Below, in pieces: positions 23,201-35,024 of a stretch of 64,000 nt of DNA (position 1 is the first letter of the stretch; each line of letters opens with the position of its first letter). The translations under genes and the position numbers were made by a program. Source of the stretch: Rehmannia glutinosa. Lineage: Eukaryota; Streptophyta; Magnoliopsida; Lamiales; Orobanchaceae. Location of the stretch: NCBI GenBank assembly GCA_016081115.2, contig JABTTQ020003032.1:124001-188000 (forward strand). Reading direction: 5' to 3'. The notes beneath the pieces are model-generated. The model had not been told where the DNA came from and made no database searches. It worked only from the letters and a program-made list of their open reading frames with translations.

Positions 23201-26200
23201 ATATATATATAGTTGATGAAAAAAAAAAGTAAACTATTTAATGTTTATATATATATATAATATATACATACGTATACATATATAATGCAAATGAAAGATA
23301 AATAAAGGATCTCGAATGTTTTTTCTAAAGTAACAGATAATGACAAAATATTGGGAGTTGTGCAAAAGTCAAGCAAATAGTTTGAGAGATGAAAGGATAA
23401 AGCTTTGGTTTTGGTCGGTGGTTTATTCGATAACATTCAACCCAGACTTCAAAATGTATCTCTTCTCCATCGTCTCTGTTGGTTTCCAAATTTTCGTTCG
23501 TTCAACACCTCGAGTTCGTATCTCGCCGCCGCTTACACGCCGCACACACCGCACACCGGCGAATAGAAGCGGCGGATCAAATTTTGGGTTTCAACGGCGG
23601 TCAACGGCGTCGCGTGAACACGCACATCGCTTACGATTTCCGTCGGCCGCTTATAAATATTCTTTGATGATTATAACTTGGAGGTTTTGGTAATAGGATT
23701 GGAAATTTGAATAATAAGGGGAAAAATATTATACGAGAAGGTGACCAATTTCTTACCTTTTTCTTGGTTTTTGTCCAGGATAAGTTTTCTTCCTCCCAAT
23801 ACACTAGCATATAAATCTGTTTTTTATAGGTAACCATGAAATCTGTTAAACCGGTCTTAACCTCTCAGTAGTGGGAAGTTAGACTAAAAGCGCTAGCCAT
23901 ACTTGAGATAATGGAGTGATGGGAAAAGAAGCATTGGGTTAATATTGAGATAAAAGCGATTTTGTCAAATTCATGAATCAAATGGAGTGCGGGCCTATTC
24001 AACTTTAAGCTTAAAAATGGGTTATACCCAAAAAAATAAAATGAGAGATTGGGCTTTCAAAAAAATGAATCCCAATAAAATGTTAAAACAGATGTCTAAT
24101 ATATCATTATCAATGATAAAATAAGAAAATAAATGAAATGTGAGTAATTTAAATAGTATTAATAGTGAAACAACCAATGAAAATTAACTTAAGATGATAA
24201 TTATGTTATAATGTTAATTATAATAATATCATAAAGAAATTAATAAGGTCAATCTATGGTGGGTGTTACACATTATATAATATTAGGATGCTCGAGTGAT
24301 TTTTAAATAAATGTGCATGTAATTTGCAAAAATCATTAGAGATGGATAACATCTACGCCCTTGATTTAAGAATGGTAATTAGTGATTTTGTTTTGGGAAC
24401 CTTTGAAGGGGTGATATGGGGCCGATATTGTAGGGGAGACTTATTTCTAGTGTGTCAGTGCAACTCTCAAGATGGTTTTAGCATGAAAATTGGCATAAAT
24501 GAAGGAATCGTAGCACCAGTATCAAAGAACACTAAAACATGTATATTGGAAAATGTAGCATACCTCTTGGGCTTTCTGCTGTGTCATAGCATATAGGCGT
24601 GCTTGACCCATCAGTGTTTTTCCCTTCCTGTCTGTATACGTAGTACAATACTCTACGCGGTGACCTGGTTGATGACAACAAAAACATACTCCTTTTTCCA
24701 ATAGGCATTCCCTAAAATGATTTCTCCCACTATTTGAACAAGTCGGCTTCATCGAATAGCGGTTGCCCCCGTTCTGATCTTCTTACCCTGATTACCAGCC
24801 CCATTTCCTTGATTCGGCCAACTCCATTTTCTTGTCCCCGAAACATCATCGGTCTTTTAGGTAGGACTGTCCAATTTCAAACAAGAAGCCACTTCTTGAG
24901 CTCTCCCCAAACAAGCTTGTACGCTACCAATTCTTAAACGAAGACCTCTGTCGCCTCATCGTCTTTTTAACCATGTCTACCAAGTGTGTGGCGAGCCTTG
25001 CCAACCGATTGAATATGCGCTCGTACTCCATGACCGTCATGCCAAATCGCTTCAATTCCAAAATTGGTCTCTTGGTCTGCATGCGATTGAGGAGAGTATT
25101 TTGCATGACTTCCCACTTAGTCCGATCCTACCATTGAGTTCATCCGCTTGTGCGCGAGAATGCTTCCCACTAATGATCGGCGTCTATGTGAATTGGAAAA
25201 TAGCGCATGAGATTCGTTGTGCATCCGCCATCTATCTTAGGTAGGTGGCGAAAATTCTCTCCATCGACGTAGCCACTCTTCGACCACAAAAACCTATCAC
25301 ACCCGTTAAAAGTATGTGGCGAGAAAAACCTCCGATTTGCTCTACAATATGGACGTTTTCATTTCCACCACTTGGTGGCACAGGATAGGTGGTGGTATGG
25401 TGTTGTTGAAGTAATCTTGTTGTAGATTAATCAGTTAGTTAGGAGGGTATTGTCGGCATCTCAGTGAGTTTTGGCTTGAGTCAGTGGTGGTTGGAATTGT
25501 TCCTTCGCCGTGGCATAGTTTATAATACAAACAAATATCAGATTTTAACTCCTGCAAGAATGAAGTAAATATAACATTATTCAAAAACATATAATACCAA
25601 CAAGGACGGAGTATAGAGATGAAAATAAAATTCCACTATCTCAAAAAAAATTCCTTAAAAAGGATACAATCCCAGAAAACAAATTACATCAAAGAATTGG
25701 TTGTGCAAATGTGCTAAACAAATGAAGTCCTAATCATACTAGAAAAATAAAAGAAACTCCTACTAGTGATAAAAAATGCAAACTATTGTCCATGAGTATA
25801 TAGCTATAGTAATGTTAGTCGTCTAACTCGATCCTTCGGATGAAAATAGTCCATCAAAATTTTCCTCGGGTCTTCTCGGTCTGCCAGAGTCATCGTTTGA
25901 ATCTATATATATTACATTAGATTTCTTATGGGTCCATGCTTAAGTAATTCCGCTATAAATTCATCGTGATCCAAAGTCGTGTAAGGGGGTACGGAACTAT
26001 AATCGATTATGTCGTCATGTACGTTCCTCTCAAGATCACCCCATTCCTTAGGTAGGGTTCGGATCAACTTGTCGGTTGCCTCATTATGGGTAATACTTCC
26101 TTCCAGATGTCTCATTTCTAATCACATCCTCCTCATCTTTTGAATATGTTCCTCTTTCGTCTATAATTCAAGTACCCATACACCCTCCAGTTATGGATTC

Positions 26201-29200
26201 GACCTCCCGTTCTCTTCCAAGTTGTCTTTATCCTACGTGCTATCCTAGAAAAAATACACATTACTCAAATAAGTCCGTTTATCATATATAATTAAATAAA
26301 TTATGCATTTCATATTACTTCATTATGATTCGTCATTTTACGTTGTTTTCTACGTCTTAACATATCATGTAAGAAAAATGCATTGGTAACGAATTAAAGA
26401 ACACACAAAAATAACTTGTCATATAAATTTATAATTCACATAAAGCATATTGTACTTTCCCGATTTCTCATCTTTGTGCGGCAATACTTTCTTGTAGAGT
26501 TGCATTTTTCTTTCAAAAAATGTGGCTACCCTCAATCGCTCAAACCAGGTTTTATTTATTTATTTACCACAATATGAGAAATTGGGAAAGTACAATATGA
26601 TATGTGAACTTTGAAATTTATATGACATGTTACAATTTATGTGTGTGTTCTTTAATTCATACCCTGATATATTTTTCTTCCATGACATGATAAAAGTAGA
26701 AAACAATGAACAATGGCGAATCATAATGAACTTTAAGGATATGAGATGCATAATTTGTTTAATGATAGATGGACTTATTTGAGTAATGTGTAATTTTTTC
26801 TAGAATAACACGTGGGATAAAAACATCTAGGAAAATGATGGGAGGTTGAATCTATAACTGGAGGGCGTATGGGTACTTGAACTATAGACGAAAGGTAGGG
26901 GTCACAGTAAAGGAACACATTGAAAATATGTGGTTAGAAGTGAGACATCTCGAATGAAGGATTACTGATGATGAGACAACCGACAAGTTGATTAGAACCC
27001 TAGCTAGGGAATGGAGTGACCTTGCGAGGAAAGTGCGCGGCGACATGACCAATTGATTCGTGCCCCTCACACGACCTTGGATCATGAAGAGTTGATAGCA
27101 GAATTACTTAGGCATGGACCACCTGTTGTGCTTAATGTAATATATGTAGATTTAGACCGGGACTCCTTGGCAGAATTCGAGGAAGATCCTGAGGGACTAT
27201 TTTCATCTGAGGGATCGAGTTAGACGATGAGCATTACTATAGTCATGGAGAACATTTTGAATTTTTTATTTGGTAGGAGTTCTTTTATTTCCTAGTATAG
27301 TTAGGACTTTATTTTTGTGCAGCACGATCATATTTTTGATGTACTTTGTTTTTCCTCGCATTGTATCCTCTTAAAGTAATTTTTTTTGAGGTAGTGGAAT
27401 TTTATTTTCATTTATATACGTCGTCCTTGTCGATATTATATATTTTTGGTTGATGTTACATTTACTTATTTCTTGCACGAGTTAAAACCTAGATATCTGT
27501 TTGTATTATAGATTATGCCACCACGAAGGAACAATTTTAACTCATCACTTAACTCAAGCCAAAGTCAAGGAGATGCTGACCGATCTCATTAATCTACTAC
27601 AAGGATTACCACAATGTAACATCGTGCGACGACCACCAAGTCGATGGAAATGAAAGCGCCCATATTTTGGAGCTATTTCGGAGGTTTCGACCCAGATTTT
27701 TAACGGGCGTGAAGTGCCTTTTGAGGTCGAAAAGTGGCTACATGCGATGGATAGAATTTTTGCCCGTCTACCCAAAGCGAGATGCACATCGGATCTCATG
27801 CTCTACTTTCCAATTCACAGAGGCGTGGATCATTGGTGGGAGGCATTTTGTCACTCACGGACGAGAAGAACAACTCAATGGCATGACCTAGACTGATTTC
27901 AAGCAGGAAGTCATGCAGCTATATTTTCCTCAATTGCATAGAAATTGAATTGAAGCGAGGGGTAACATGACGGTCATTGAGTATGAGAGTTCGCCACACA
28001 CTTGGTAGACACGGATGAAAAGAGGGCAAGGAGATTCTACGGAGGATTGAGTCAAACATGGGTATGGCATTCTGTAAGGTAGAGCTTACTTAATAGAGGA
28101 TTCATTGGGATTGTCATATAGTCAAACATGGGATGACATTCTGTAGCTTAAGTGTGGAAGTAACATAGATAGAGGTTATTCTGTTAGTGGTTGATGCTTG
28201 TGTGGGCGGTCATGCTAGGGTAAGCAGAACTGTTAGTTGCTGTTGGATCAACGACAATTTTCAGATTGGAAGTTTTGAGGTGAGCCGAAGTGTCCATGTC
28301 TAACTTGTGTTAGTGATTTAGTCTAACTTGTAGAGAGTCATTGAATAAGTTGTTGGTCATATTGTTTAAAGTGTTTTGTCATAGGACAATGTCGAATACG
28401 TGCACAGCATAATCATGAACTGGAGCTATGTTGATGGGTAAATCCATGTAATGTTCGTTAGTATGTTAGTAGGACGCCAAAAATAACTCAGGGTAGTTTT
28501 TGTTATTATCCCTAGTATAATTGTCTCCAACATAGGCAGCTCAAGTGAGAGCTTGTTGTGTTTTATCTAATTTCACAATGTGGACTTACATGTTTAAAAG
28601 ACAATTGTATTGTAGGCTATATATAATTTAGTAAAGCTAAATAAATGATCTATTAATTGGCCGCTAGAAATATCTACTACATATGAGCTTTCTATGTTGA
28701 TATCCAGTACGAGTTAAATTATTATCAATGGGCTTTATTGACGTAGTATATAATACATTACTGAGAATCCAAGTCAAATCAATCGATTTACTCTTTCCTC
28801 TATGAGAACAATAGAGCAGCTAAGGAGATTTGATAGTGGAAGACACTGACCCTTTTGGATAATTTTTTTATGTTTATCTCTATGGATTCATGTATTTTGT
28901 ACTATGGATCCAGATATGCTTCTAGTTTAGTAATCAATTTGTTTCTGGATTCTGCTAAATGATCTAGGGTCTTACGTTTTTCAATCATATTTGTGTTAAA
29001 TTCCTTGATTGCTGGGCTTTTACTTTTTCTATTATTATTCCTCTGGTTTCTTTTCCTATTTGTTTTTGGGCCAACATCTTTAATGAACTTTTTATTCACT
29101 TGAGACTGATCTCTTCTGAGACTAGATCATAATCTGACACTCTTACAGGATGTGAACAATCCCATTCTCAAGGAAATTCTGTCCAGTGGCTCAAGCTCCT

Positions 29201-29490
29201 TAACAGCCTGCATTATTGTCTACTGCATTGTCACTCCTTTGCTGGAAGAAATTGTGTACAGAGGCTTTCTTTTAACATCCCTTGCCTCCGAAATGAAATG
29301 GCTGCAGGCAGTTACAATCAGTTCCATTGTTTTCAGCGCAGCTCACTTCTCTGGTGAGAATTTCTTACAACTTCTCGTTGTTGGATTTGTGCTCGGATGC
29401 TCTTATTGTTGGACAGGAAACCTAAGTACATCTATAGCCATTCATTCGTTGTACAATGCCCTGATCCTGTTTTTAACATATGTATCATAA
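17117..29490 (+). CDS. CPBP/CAAX-type intramembrane metalloprotease, predicted plastid-targeted (4 exons)
   Basis: The spliced frame joins 17117-17275, 18552-18710, 19718-19936 and 29149-29490; every junction is phase 0 with GT-AG borders, giving 292 residues. Residues 1-50 are rich in Ser, Arg and Thr with few acids, as in a chloroplast transit peptide. Hydrophobic stretches follow at about 75-100, 108-125, 155-172 and 199-285. The CPBP (Abi) catalytic motifs are all present: EEIVYR (Glu212, Glu213, Arg217), F-x3-H (Phe241, His245) and H-x3-N (His278, Asn282). In the family these bind a metal ion and cleave membrane peptides; plant members lie in plastid membranes, with substrates mostly unknown. 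The ATG at 17117 is the first in frame and was preferred to an upstream GTG. A transposon ends 61 bp upstream, and intron 3 is 9,212 bp and full of retroelements. The coding sequence shows no stop or shift. Confidence 0.9.
18552..18710 (+). CDS. Protease gene exon 2
   Basis: It encodes 53 residues, GFSILKTDTQ to SPHIE, with acceptor TTATAACAG and donor GAG|GTAAGG. It carries the first hydrophobic segment (MGFYVFTIHIPLSFGGLSV). Confidence 0.85.
18906..19191. mobile_element. MITE in intron 2
   Basis: The ends are inverted copies of about 50 bp: AAGGGATGATTATAAAAACT with TACCCCTGAGGTTTGGGG at the left, and CCTAAACCTCAGGGTA with AGTTATCCCTT at the right. AATTT flanks both sides (18901-18905 and 19192-19196). 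At 286 bp with no coding content it is a MITE. A half copy of a similar end lies at 28485-28512. Confidence 0.8.
19718..19936 (+). CDS. Protease gene exon 3
   Basis: It encodes 73 residues, AFLILGIQTL to DRLIESK. The acceptor CAGCACAG at 19717 keeps phase 0; the other AG five bases upstream would break the frame. The donor is AAG|GTACGC. Two hydrophobic segments flank a polar loop (HAHKSSKQR). Confidence 0.85.
19937..22475. other. Intron 3, left part: no feature recognised
   Basis: This AT-rich intron sequence holds no recognised transposon end or coding frame. A 124-codon minus-strand frame at 20386-20760 has no known motif. CATATACATATATGTATGTATATAT at about 21580-21604 is a simple repeat. 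Confidence 0.5.
22481..24270. mobile_element. Solo LTR (TGTCACGACCC...GGTGTTACA) in intron 3
   Basis: The element begins TGTCACGACCCAAAC and ends GGGTGTTACA, a pairing well known among plant Ty3/gypsy LTRs. The 5 bp direct repeat CATTA flanks it exactly (22476-22480, 24271-24275). It is 1,790 bp with no second LTR inside. A GC-rich leader-like stretch lies at 23500-23640, followed by TTATAAATAT at 23651. The intact TSD shows it went into the intron as a full element and later lost its interior. Confidence 0.8.
24522..24752 (-). pseudogene. Gag zinc knuckle of a Ty3/gypsy element
   Basis: The frame carries CFCCHQPGHRVEYC, a CX2CX4HX4C nucleocapsid knuckle, followed by QARLYAMTQQKAQE. It continues the gag of the minus-strand arm (24950-26478). 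No protease or RT follows, so the element is cut off here. Confidence 0.7.
24950..26478 (-). mobile_element. Left arm of the gag palindrome (Ty3/gypsy gag with 5' region, minus strand)
   Basis: Read on the minus strand: a frame with RHLEGSITHNEATDKLIRTL (26115-25912), a non-coding stretch, then an ATG at about 25515 opening MPRRRNN and the gag region with 'FGMTVMEYERIFNRLARLA' (25106-24924). The same order of parts occurs on the plus strand at 26568-28070. Stops interrupt the gag, so it is a decayed copy. The inner end lies at about 26478. Confidence 0.75.
26568..28070 (+). mobile_element. Right arm of the gag palindrome (plus strand)
   Basis: The sequence from AATATGAGAAATTGGGAAAG onward is the inverted, diverged copy of the left arm. 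It has the homologous frame (ETTDKLIRTLAREWSDLARK, near 26980-27040), the ATG at 27513 opening MPPRRNN, and gag pieces VEKWLHAMDRIFARLPKA (from 27724) and MTVIEYE (27968). Frameshifts and stops are frequent. The two copies are head to head with about 90 bp between them. Confidence 0.75.
28071..29148. other. Intron 3, right part with a MITE half-end
   Basis: A near-duplicate pair, GTCAAACATGGG then GACATTCTGTA, occurs at 28051 and 28121. TAACTCAGGGTAGTTTTTGTTATTATCCCT at 28485-28514 (cited by its ends TAACTCAGGG and TTATCCCT) resembles one end of the intron-2 MITE without a partner. Nothing else was recognised before the exon 4 acceptor at 29148. Confidence 0.5.
29149..29490 (+). CDS. Protease gene exon 4 (catalytic domain)
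   Basis: It encodes 113 residues, DVNNPILKEI to FLTYVS, then TAA at 29488-29490. The acceptor is CTCTTACAG. The whole CPBP domain with its three metal-site motifs is in this exon, so loss of splicing across the 9.2 kb intron would remove the active site. Confidence 0.9.
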   Translation, partial: DVNNPILKEILSSGSSSLTACIIVYCIVTPLLEEIVYRGFLLTSLASEMKWLQAVTISSIVFSAAHFSGENFLQLLVVGFVLGCSYCWTGNLSTSIAIHSLYNALILFLTYVS

Positions 29491-31848
29491 TTGATGTTTC
29501 AACACTCACTTAAACCCTTATATATTAGGTGAAATTTCATTCTCACAAATAACGATATTCCATCCTGTGCATTATCAGTTTTATTAATTGTTCACGGCTT
29601 ATTACTTACTGACAAGGGACCTGGTGCGCCAGAGCAAGTTTTTTTTTTTTTTTTCTTTTTTCGGAGTCCAGTGCATAGTCCAATAGTTTGTGATAATGAG
29701 AATAAAAATACATAGTAGAAGTTGTGTTTCCATAAGGGTGCGATTGAATATCGTTTCATGTTGATTTTTTTGTGGCTAGAGAATAGCGATGAAGAAGTTT
29801 TTGGAAGAAGAACGAAATTTGATAGTGTGATTGGATATGAGATCAAAATGTAACGATAAAAGTTGTTTTGAATAGTATAATTTGTGGAAGAATGTGTAAT
29901 ATTGATTGGTGAATTGATGGTTCTTTTTTTCTTTTTAAAAAAATGAGTAGAACTGTTTGGGGCAAGAAAAAAATTAAAATGAGTGAAGAGTGTATTTTCT
30001 GAAAATTTTCATAAGCAATCGCACTTTGGGGTAAAATAATTTCTATAGTGGAACAAAAATGAGATTCTTTTGGTATCCAGTGGGTGGCTACCTAAAATGC
30101 TCTTATCTACTCTTTGATATTTCCGAAGTGGGGGCTCAGCGAGGAAACTATTGTTATGGCTCATGCTATGAGGTCTATCATATGTTCCGTGGGATTTGAA
30201 CTTTGCATAAAGTATTGATTTATGAGTCATTAGCGAGGAATTCATAAACTTCAGTTATGCTCAATGTATTATGCTATTCTCCAATTTTGGGATGATAACA
30301 GTGTGTAGTAGCAGAATAAAGTGCAGTGTTAATTGCTTTTGTTTTGTTACATGTTGCTTGCAATGGATTACTTCTCCTTGTTCTTTTTTCTTGAATACAC
30401 AAACTCAGTGTGATCACCCTTCTTGTTTGATGAAGAAGAAAGCTGGAAGCCTGTAACTTCCCATAAAATGCGGAAATATTCTGTGGGAAAAGCAAATAAA
30501 AAAGGCATATTTGTGCACCTTACAACCATGAAAAGTTGGGGAAAAGCTTATACTTTATTATTATCCAAAACACTTTGATAAGTAAGCTTATCACATGTTC
30601 CATGGGTCAAAACGTGTAGTTTATTGACTTTATTTGTGGAAGCTGGATTGCATGTTCAAAGTACTCTTTCCCCATGAATGATGGGGACATCTTGATATAT
30701 GGAAGAAGCATATGATTATGCTGGCAAAGTTACTACTTTAGTCCTCTAACTATGGTGGTAAAATTGGTACTGTAAAAACTCGCGAATCGAGTTCTTTTTT
30801 GCTAGAAATTGCAAAATCAGACGAAAAATTGGAGGTTTTTCACATATTGATATTATCTGGAAAAATATTCGATTTTCGGTAAGAAAGAAAAAGACTCAAT
30901 TACAGGGTTCTTCTTGAAATTTACAGGAAACGCAATTTCTTGGCAAAAGAAATTACAATTTAGCTATGCTTGGCAGCTCTGTTTCTAGGAATCCTTTCAA
31001 GCACATGTAATTGGGCTTGTATAAATGTATTTCAAGTCAATTTCTAGTTTAGTGTTGGAAAATGAATTTTCAAACTTTATTGGTTTTCGTGTGAGAATTG
31101 AGAATATATTTGGTTTGTTGTCTAAATTTCGATTGAAAATGAGAATATGTTTGGTTATAGTTTTTCAAATGTATTTTTGACATAGATTTACGTAATTATA
31201 GTGTATTTTTACCTAGGTTTGCGTAATTTGAATGAAAAATTGTTTGGTTGTATTTTCAAAAGAATATTTTCCATAAAAAGTGAAAACCTGAAAATGACTT
31301 CATTTCTATGAAAACTTTTCAAAACAAACATAAACTCATTTTAGGAATAGTTGGAAACCTGGAAAAATGGTTTTGGAAAACACAACCATACAAGATCAAT
31401 GTCGTTATGGCATTCTTGTTGTGTCATGTGACATTTTCTTTAGCAAAACATTCAATTTTCATTGAAAAAAAACTAATGACTCAACTCGCGTTTTTTTTTT
31501 TTTTTTCTGAACTTCAGAGTTTTTTTTTTTTTTTTCCAACAGCCTATGATGCACAATTTTTACGGAACTAATTTCGCACCCTATTAGTTACAAGACCAAA
31601 ATACAATTTAGGCTGCAGGTGACCCTAAACTAGAGCAGTGTTTCTTGGAATCGTTTGTAGCATAACATGTCTCCGTGTCATTCTTTATTCTCGCCGTGTA
31701 GGGCCCCGGTTCTTAGGACATCCCACCCATACAGAACCTTGCATAATTTACACACGTTATGTCGTGATATACGCCAAGAATGACCTGATTTCTTTTTTAT
31801 GGTGCAACTTTTGCTGTCAAAATATATTCCTTGCTAGGGAAACTTCGG
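29491..31848. other. 3' flank of the protease gene, no further gene seen
   Basis: The 3' UTR probably ends within 250 bp; AATAAAA at 29700 is one possible polyadenylation signal. Poly-T runs lie at 29640-29655, 31490-31507 and 31520-31535. No coding frame with a recognisable motif is present. Confidence 0.5.
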
Positions 31849-32142
31849 CTTAATTGCAAAATTGGTCCGTAATTATGGGAGCTAGTAATTTTCTTCCTGT
31901 GAGTATTGTAGGTAGCAATTTTGATCCCTTAATTTCTAATTTGTGTACTTTTGGTCTTACAAATTCTGCTTTTGTAGGATTTTGATCCAGTTGGGCGAGG
32001 TGTTTTAATACTCTTGTCCTTTAACCAAAATACATATATATCATTAAAAGTTACAAAACTGAAATTGTTATTTTGACTAAGCTGAATTATCAAGTACCGA
32101 TGGTCGACTTCTAAGAATTAGAGGACTAAAATTGCAATTAAG
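31849..32142. mobile_element. MITE with CTTAATTGCAAAATTGGTCC ends
   Basis: The left end CTTAATTGCAAAATTGGTCC and the right end GGACTAAAATTGCAATTAAG are inverted copies with 17 of 20 bases or more alike. The element is 294 bp and non-coding. I could not define a target-site duplication. Confidence 0.65.
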
Positions 32143-32909
32143 ATATAATGTTTGTAATCAAAGTAGTTTGCTGGTTATAACTTTATAAGAATTTATTTCA
32201 CGGCTAACTTAGTTGGAGTCTACTACAACATGAGTGGGGGTACAATCTATTTAGTATGTGGAAACAGCCAGGTATTAACTGGCTGGATTCTTTAAAGGAA
32301 GAATCTTCTTTTCTGGTTTATTTGAAATTTGAATCTCGAAAAGTAGTTTGGATTATATAGCATTTGATGATTGGATCGAGAAAGTGGCACAACGGGTATG
32401 AGCTTGCAAGTTGCCTTTCCCCACTTAAGTTTCAAGTTCAATATAAATAATAATAATAAATACATTAAAAGTCAATATTTTCCAAAAAGTATTAAATAAT
32501 GTAGAGTTGTCTAATGTCAAGCCAATTTTCGATGCTTTTCGGTGGGGTCATGTGAGAAACTTGATTTTTCTTCTTTTTTCTGCTTCAAGGTTGAATAATT
32601 ACATTATTTGAATACCATATACAGTTTTAAATCCCTTTTAGTTCTAGACCTAAAATTTATTTTCCCTAAACGATGGAAATAATATCCTATTTGGTATCAT
32701 TTTAGTTTTTGTACGGTTTCAAAGTATAAAAGCGTGAAAATATAATTTTCTTTGTGCAATTTCGAAAGCATGAAAATATGTGTTTGTAACGCCTTAGGGC
32801 TTAAGGGGTATTTGTAATTTTGGAAGATAATTGGAGGATTTTATAACTAGGCTAAACATGTTAGGAAAATAGTGTATGGTTTCTCTTTAGGAAATGGCAA
32901 AGGTTTGAG
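32143..32909. other. Intergenic, nothing recognised
   Basis: AT-rich sequence with no supported gene. TGTAACGCCTTAGGGC at 32786 resembles the start of a gypsy-type LTR but has no partner end. Confidence 0.4.
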
Positions 32910-33937
32910 TGTTTGGAAAAGTCGGCGCTGAGATTAGATTCGGTCTCCACAAGACGAAATACGCCATGTATCCGAGTGTTTACGGTTCGGTGCTCGTCTC
33001 TAAGATACAACGATTTTTTTTTCTTGTTAGGTTAGTAGCACAAGCAAACGGAACTACAAAATAACAACAAGAGTTTATGACTTTCAAGCTAAGAAAGAAG
33101 GAAATGTCAATACGCGCGCGTATGCGAGAATGACAGATTGATTATCCGAAGATTTTCGCCTGCTTTTTCAAACAAGCAGGGTCGATTATTATAGCGGTGT
33201 GCCTCGTTTGGAATAAAAAGACACATTTTGCAGACCGAAGCAGACGCACCTATTTATCGGCACGACCTGGCGCACGACCCGCACGTGGATGCGCGCGAGT
33301 AGCTTGACGCGACACGACGGCGACGCACGGCCGCGGCGTCAAGCCCGTGCTCAATCGAACCCAATCGATTGACACACGACCGACGCGTGCGCATGAGTGC
33401 GAACACTCCCGATTGAAAATCGTTTAATTAATTAATTAAAAAAATATTTATTTATTTATTTTAATAATTTTTGGTCCAAAAAGAATAAGAGCCTTGAAGC
33501 CCAAGCCCAAGCCCAAGCCCCCAGGCCGGGCCGAGCCGAGCCGAGCAGAAGCGCGCAAGCGAGTCCGATTGAACCAAACCCACAAGCATGTAAGTCCTCA
33601 CTCCATTAAAAATTTGGGTGTCCCCAGGGCCCAAACTCATGTCAACTTGGGATTTATTAAGTATGCAAATTTTGCCTCCTTTTCCCATGTGGGATGGAGC
33701 ATTCCTCCTTCCCCACATTTTCCATTTTCCATACCATTTATTTGTATTAAGTGACTATCTTCAAAGCATTAATTTCGCATTCACCGGAATCGGTTTGAGA
33801 AATTCCAAATGATATTCTCATCTACTCTCTTATTAGAATTTTTATAAATAATTCAATTCTATTTTATATTAATGGAAACCACTTAATTATTTGGTCAAAA
33901 TCGGTCAACACCCATTTCTCAAGACCAAATTCCAACA
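32910..33937 (-). mobile_element. LTR of a Ty1/copia element (minus strand)
   Basis: On the minus strand the LTR starts TGTTGGAATTTGG at 33937, right after the polypurine-type ATTATGTGGGGAT. The far end is probably TCCAAACA at 32910, giving 1,028 bp with TGTTGGA / TCCAAACA ends. It is unusually GC-rich between 33240 and 33400, and has AGCCC and CCGAG repeats at 33495-33545. The 5' part of the element is gone, so a TSD cannot be tested. Confidence 0.6.
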
Positions 33938-34477
33938 ATCCCCACATAATGAAATTAATGCATGCGTGTATGCAGATTATTGAAAGTCTCGGCGAATCGT
34001 TATTGCATCGAGGATAGGTAGCTTGTGGCTTTGACCCTTCCTTAGTAAAATACTATCGGATTTACTAGCCGCTTAGTGACGCGATGTCTTGAACTATTGA
34101 TCGTTTGTGTAAACCAAGACAACAAGATTTACACAATAACAACTCTAACACTTGTTTTTCTCACGTTGTATCCATTTCGGCCCTGGACCATATCTTAGAT
34201 TCGTAAGTGTTTCTTTGAAGCGGCCATTACTTCTCACTTATATAGGTGATCTCCTATGAAGAGTATCTCCGCCATATTCCACCTTTCGGTATAGGAATCA
34301 TTAAAAGTCTTAAACTTAACCTCACCACAAATCGTGGGTTTTCATTCACTTGGATGTTTCGAGAATGAGCTAACCCATTTTCCAAGTGTTGGTGAACATT
34401 CATAATTTAGTTGTCTCATTGTACCAAGGTCTTGGGATCTCCAATTCACAAGGTTGGATTACCGTTATGAACATTCT

Positions 34478-35020
34478 TTAAGTTGTGGATTTGAAACCCA
34501 TTCCTCTTAACAGTTTATATAATTGATCTCGATTTATGCCTTCGTAAAAGCGGATCGCAAGGTTTTCCTTTGACTTCACGTAGTCAACCGAAATAACCCC
34601 ATTCGAAATCAATTGTCTAATGGTATTGCGTCTTCGACGTATATATCTAGACTTACCATTATACATCTTGTTTTGTGTCTCTTCCGATTTACGATTGACT
34701 ATCACAAGAAATCATCACACCAGGCACATGATTATTCCAATAAGGAATATCCTCTAAGAAGTTTCTAAGCCATTCAATTTCTTCTCCGACTTTATCCAAA
34801 GCAATGAACTCGGATTCCATAGTGGATCGAGCTATGCACGTCTGCTTAGAAGACTTCCACGACACCGCTCCTCCACCTATTGTGAAAACAAATCCACTTG
34901 TGGACTTGGAGTCTTTTGTGTCTAAAATTCAATTGGCACCACAAGATCCTTCTAATATGCTTTGGATATCTCGTATAAAGTATTTTATAGTTCATGGTAT
35001 ACTTTAAATATCTAAGTACC
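34478..35020 (-). pseudogene. Ty1/copia pol, RNase H end (minus strand)
   Basis: From right to left the minus strand encodes 'VLRYLKYTMNYKILYTRYPK', then KQTCIARSTMESEFIALDK (RNase H core, near 34850-34800), then RYIRRRRNTIRQLISNGVIS and DYVKSKENLA at the C-terminus. This order is the standard end of copia pol. Upstream pol is cut at about 35020, where Athila-like sequence starts. Small shifts break the frame. Confidence 0.85.
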
Positions 35021-35024
35021 TAGT

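Noticed and set aside
30009..30495. Overlapping frames downstream of the protease gene
   Set aside because: Both strands give similar-length frames with no domain; no splice or promoter support.
33461..33754. Frames on both strands in the copia LTR
   Set aside because: They reflect the GC-rich AGCCC/CCGAG repeats of the LTR.
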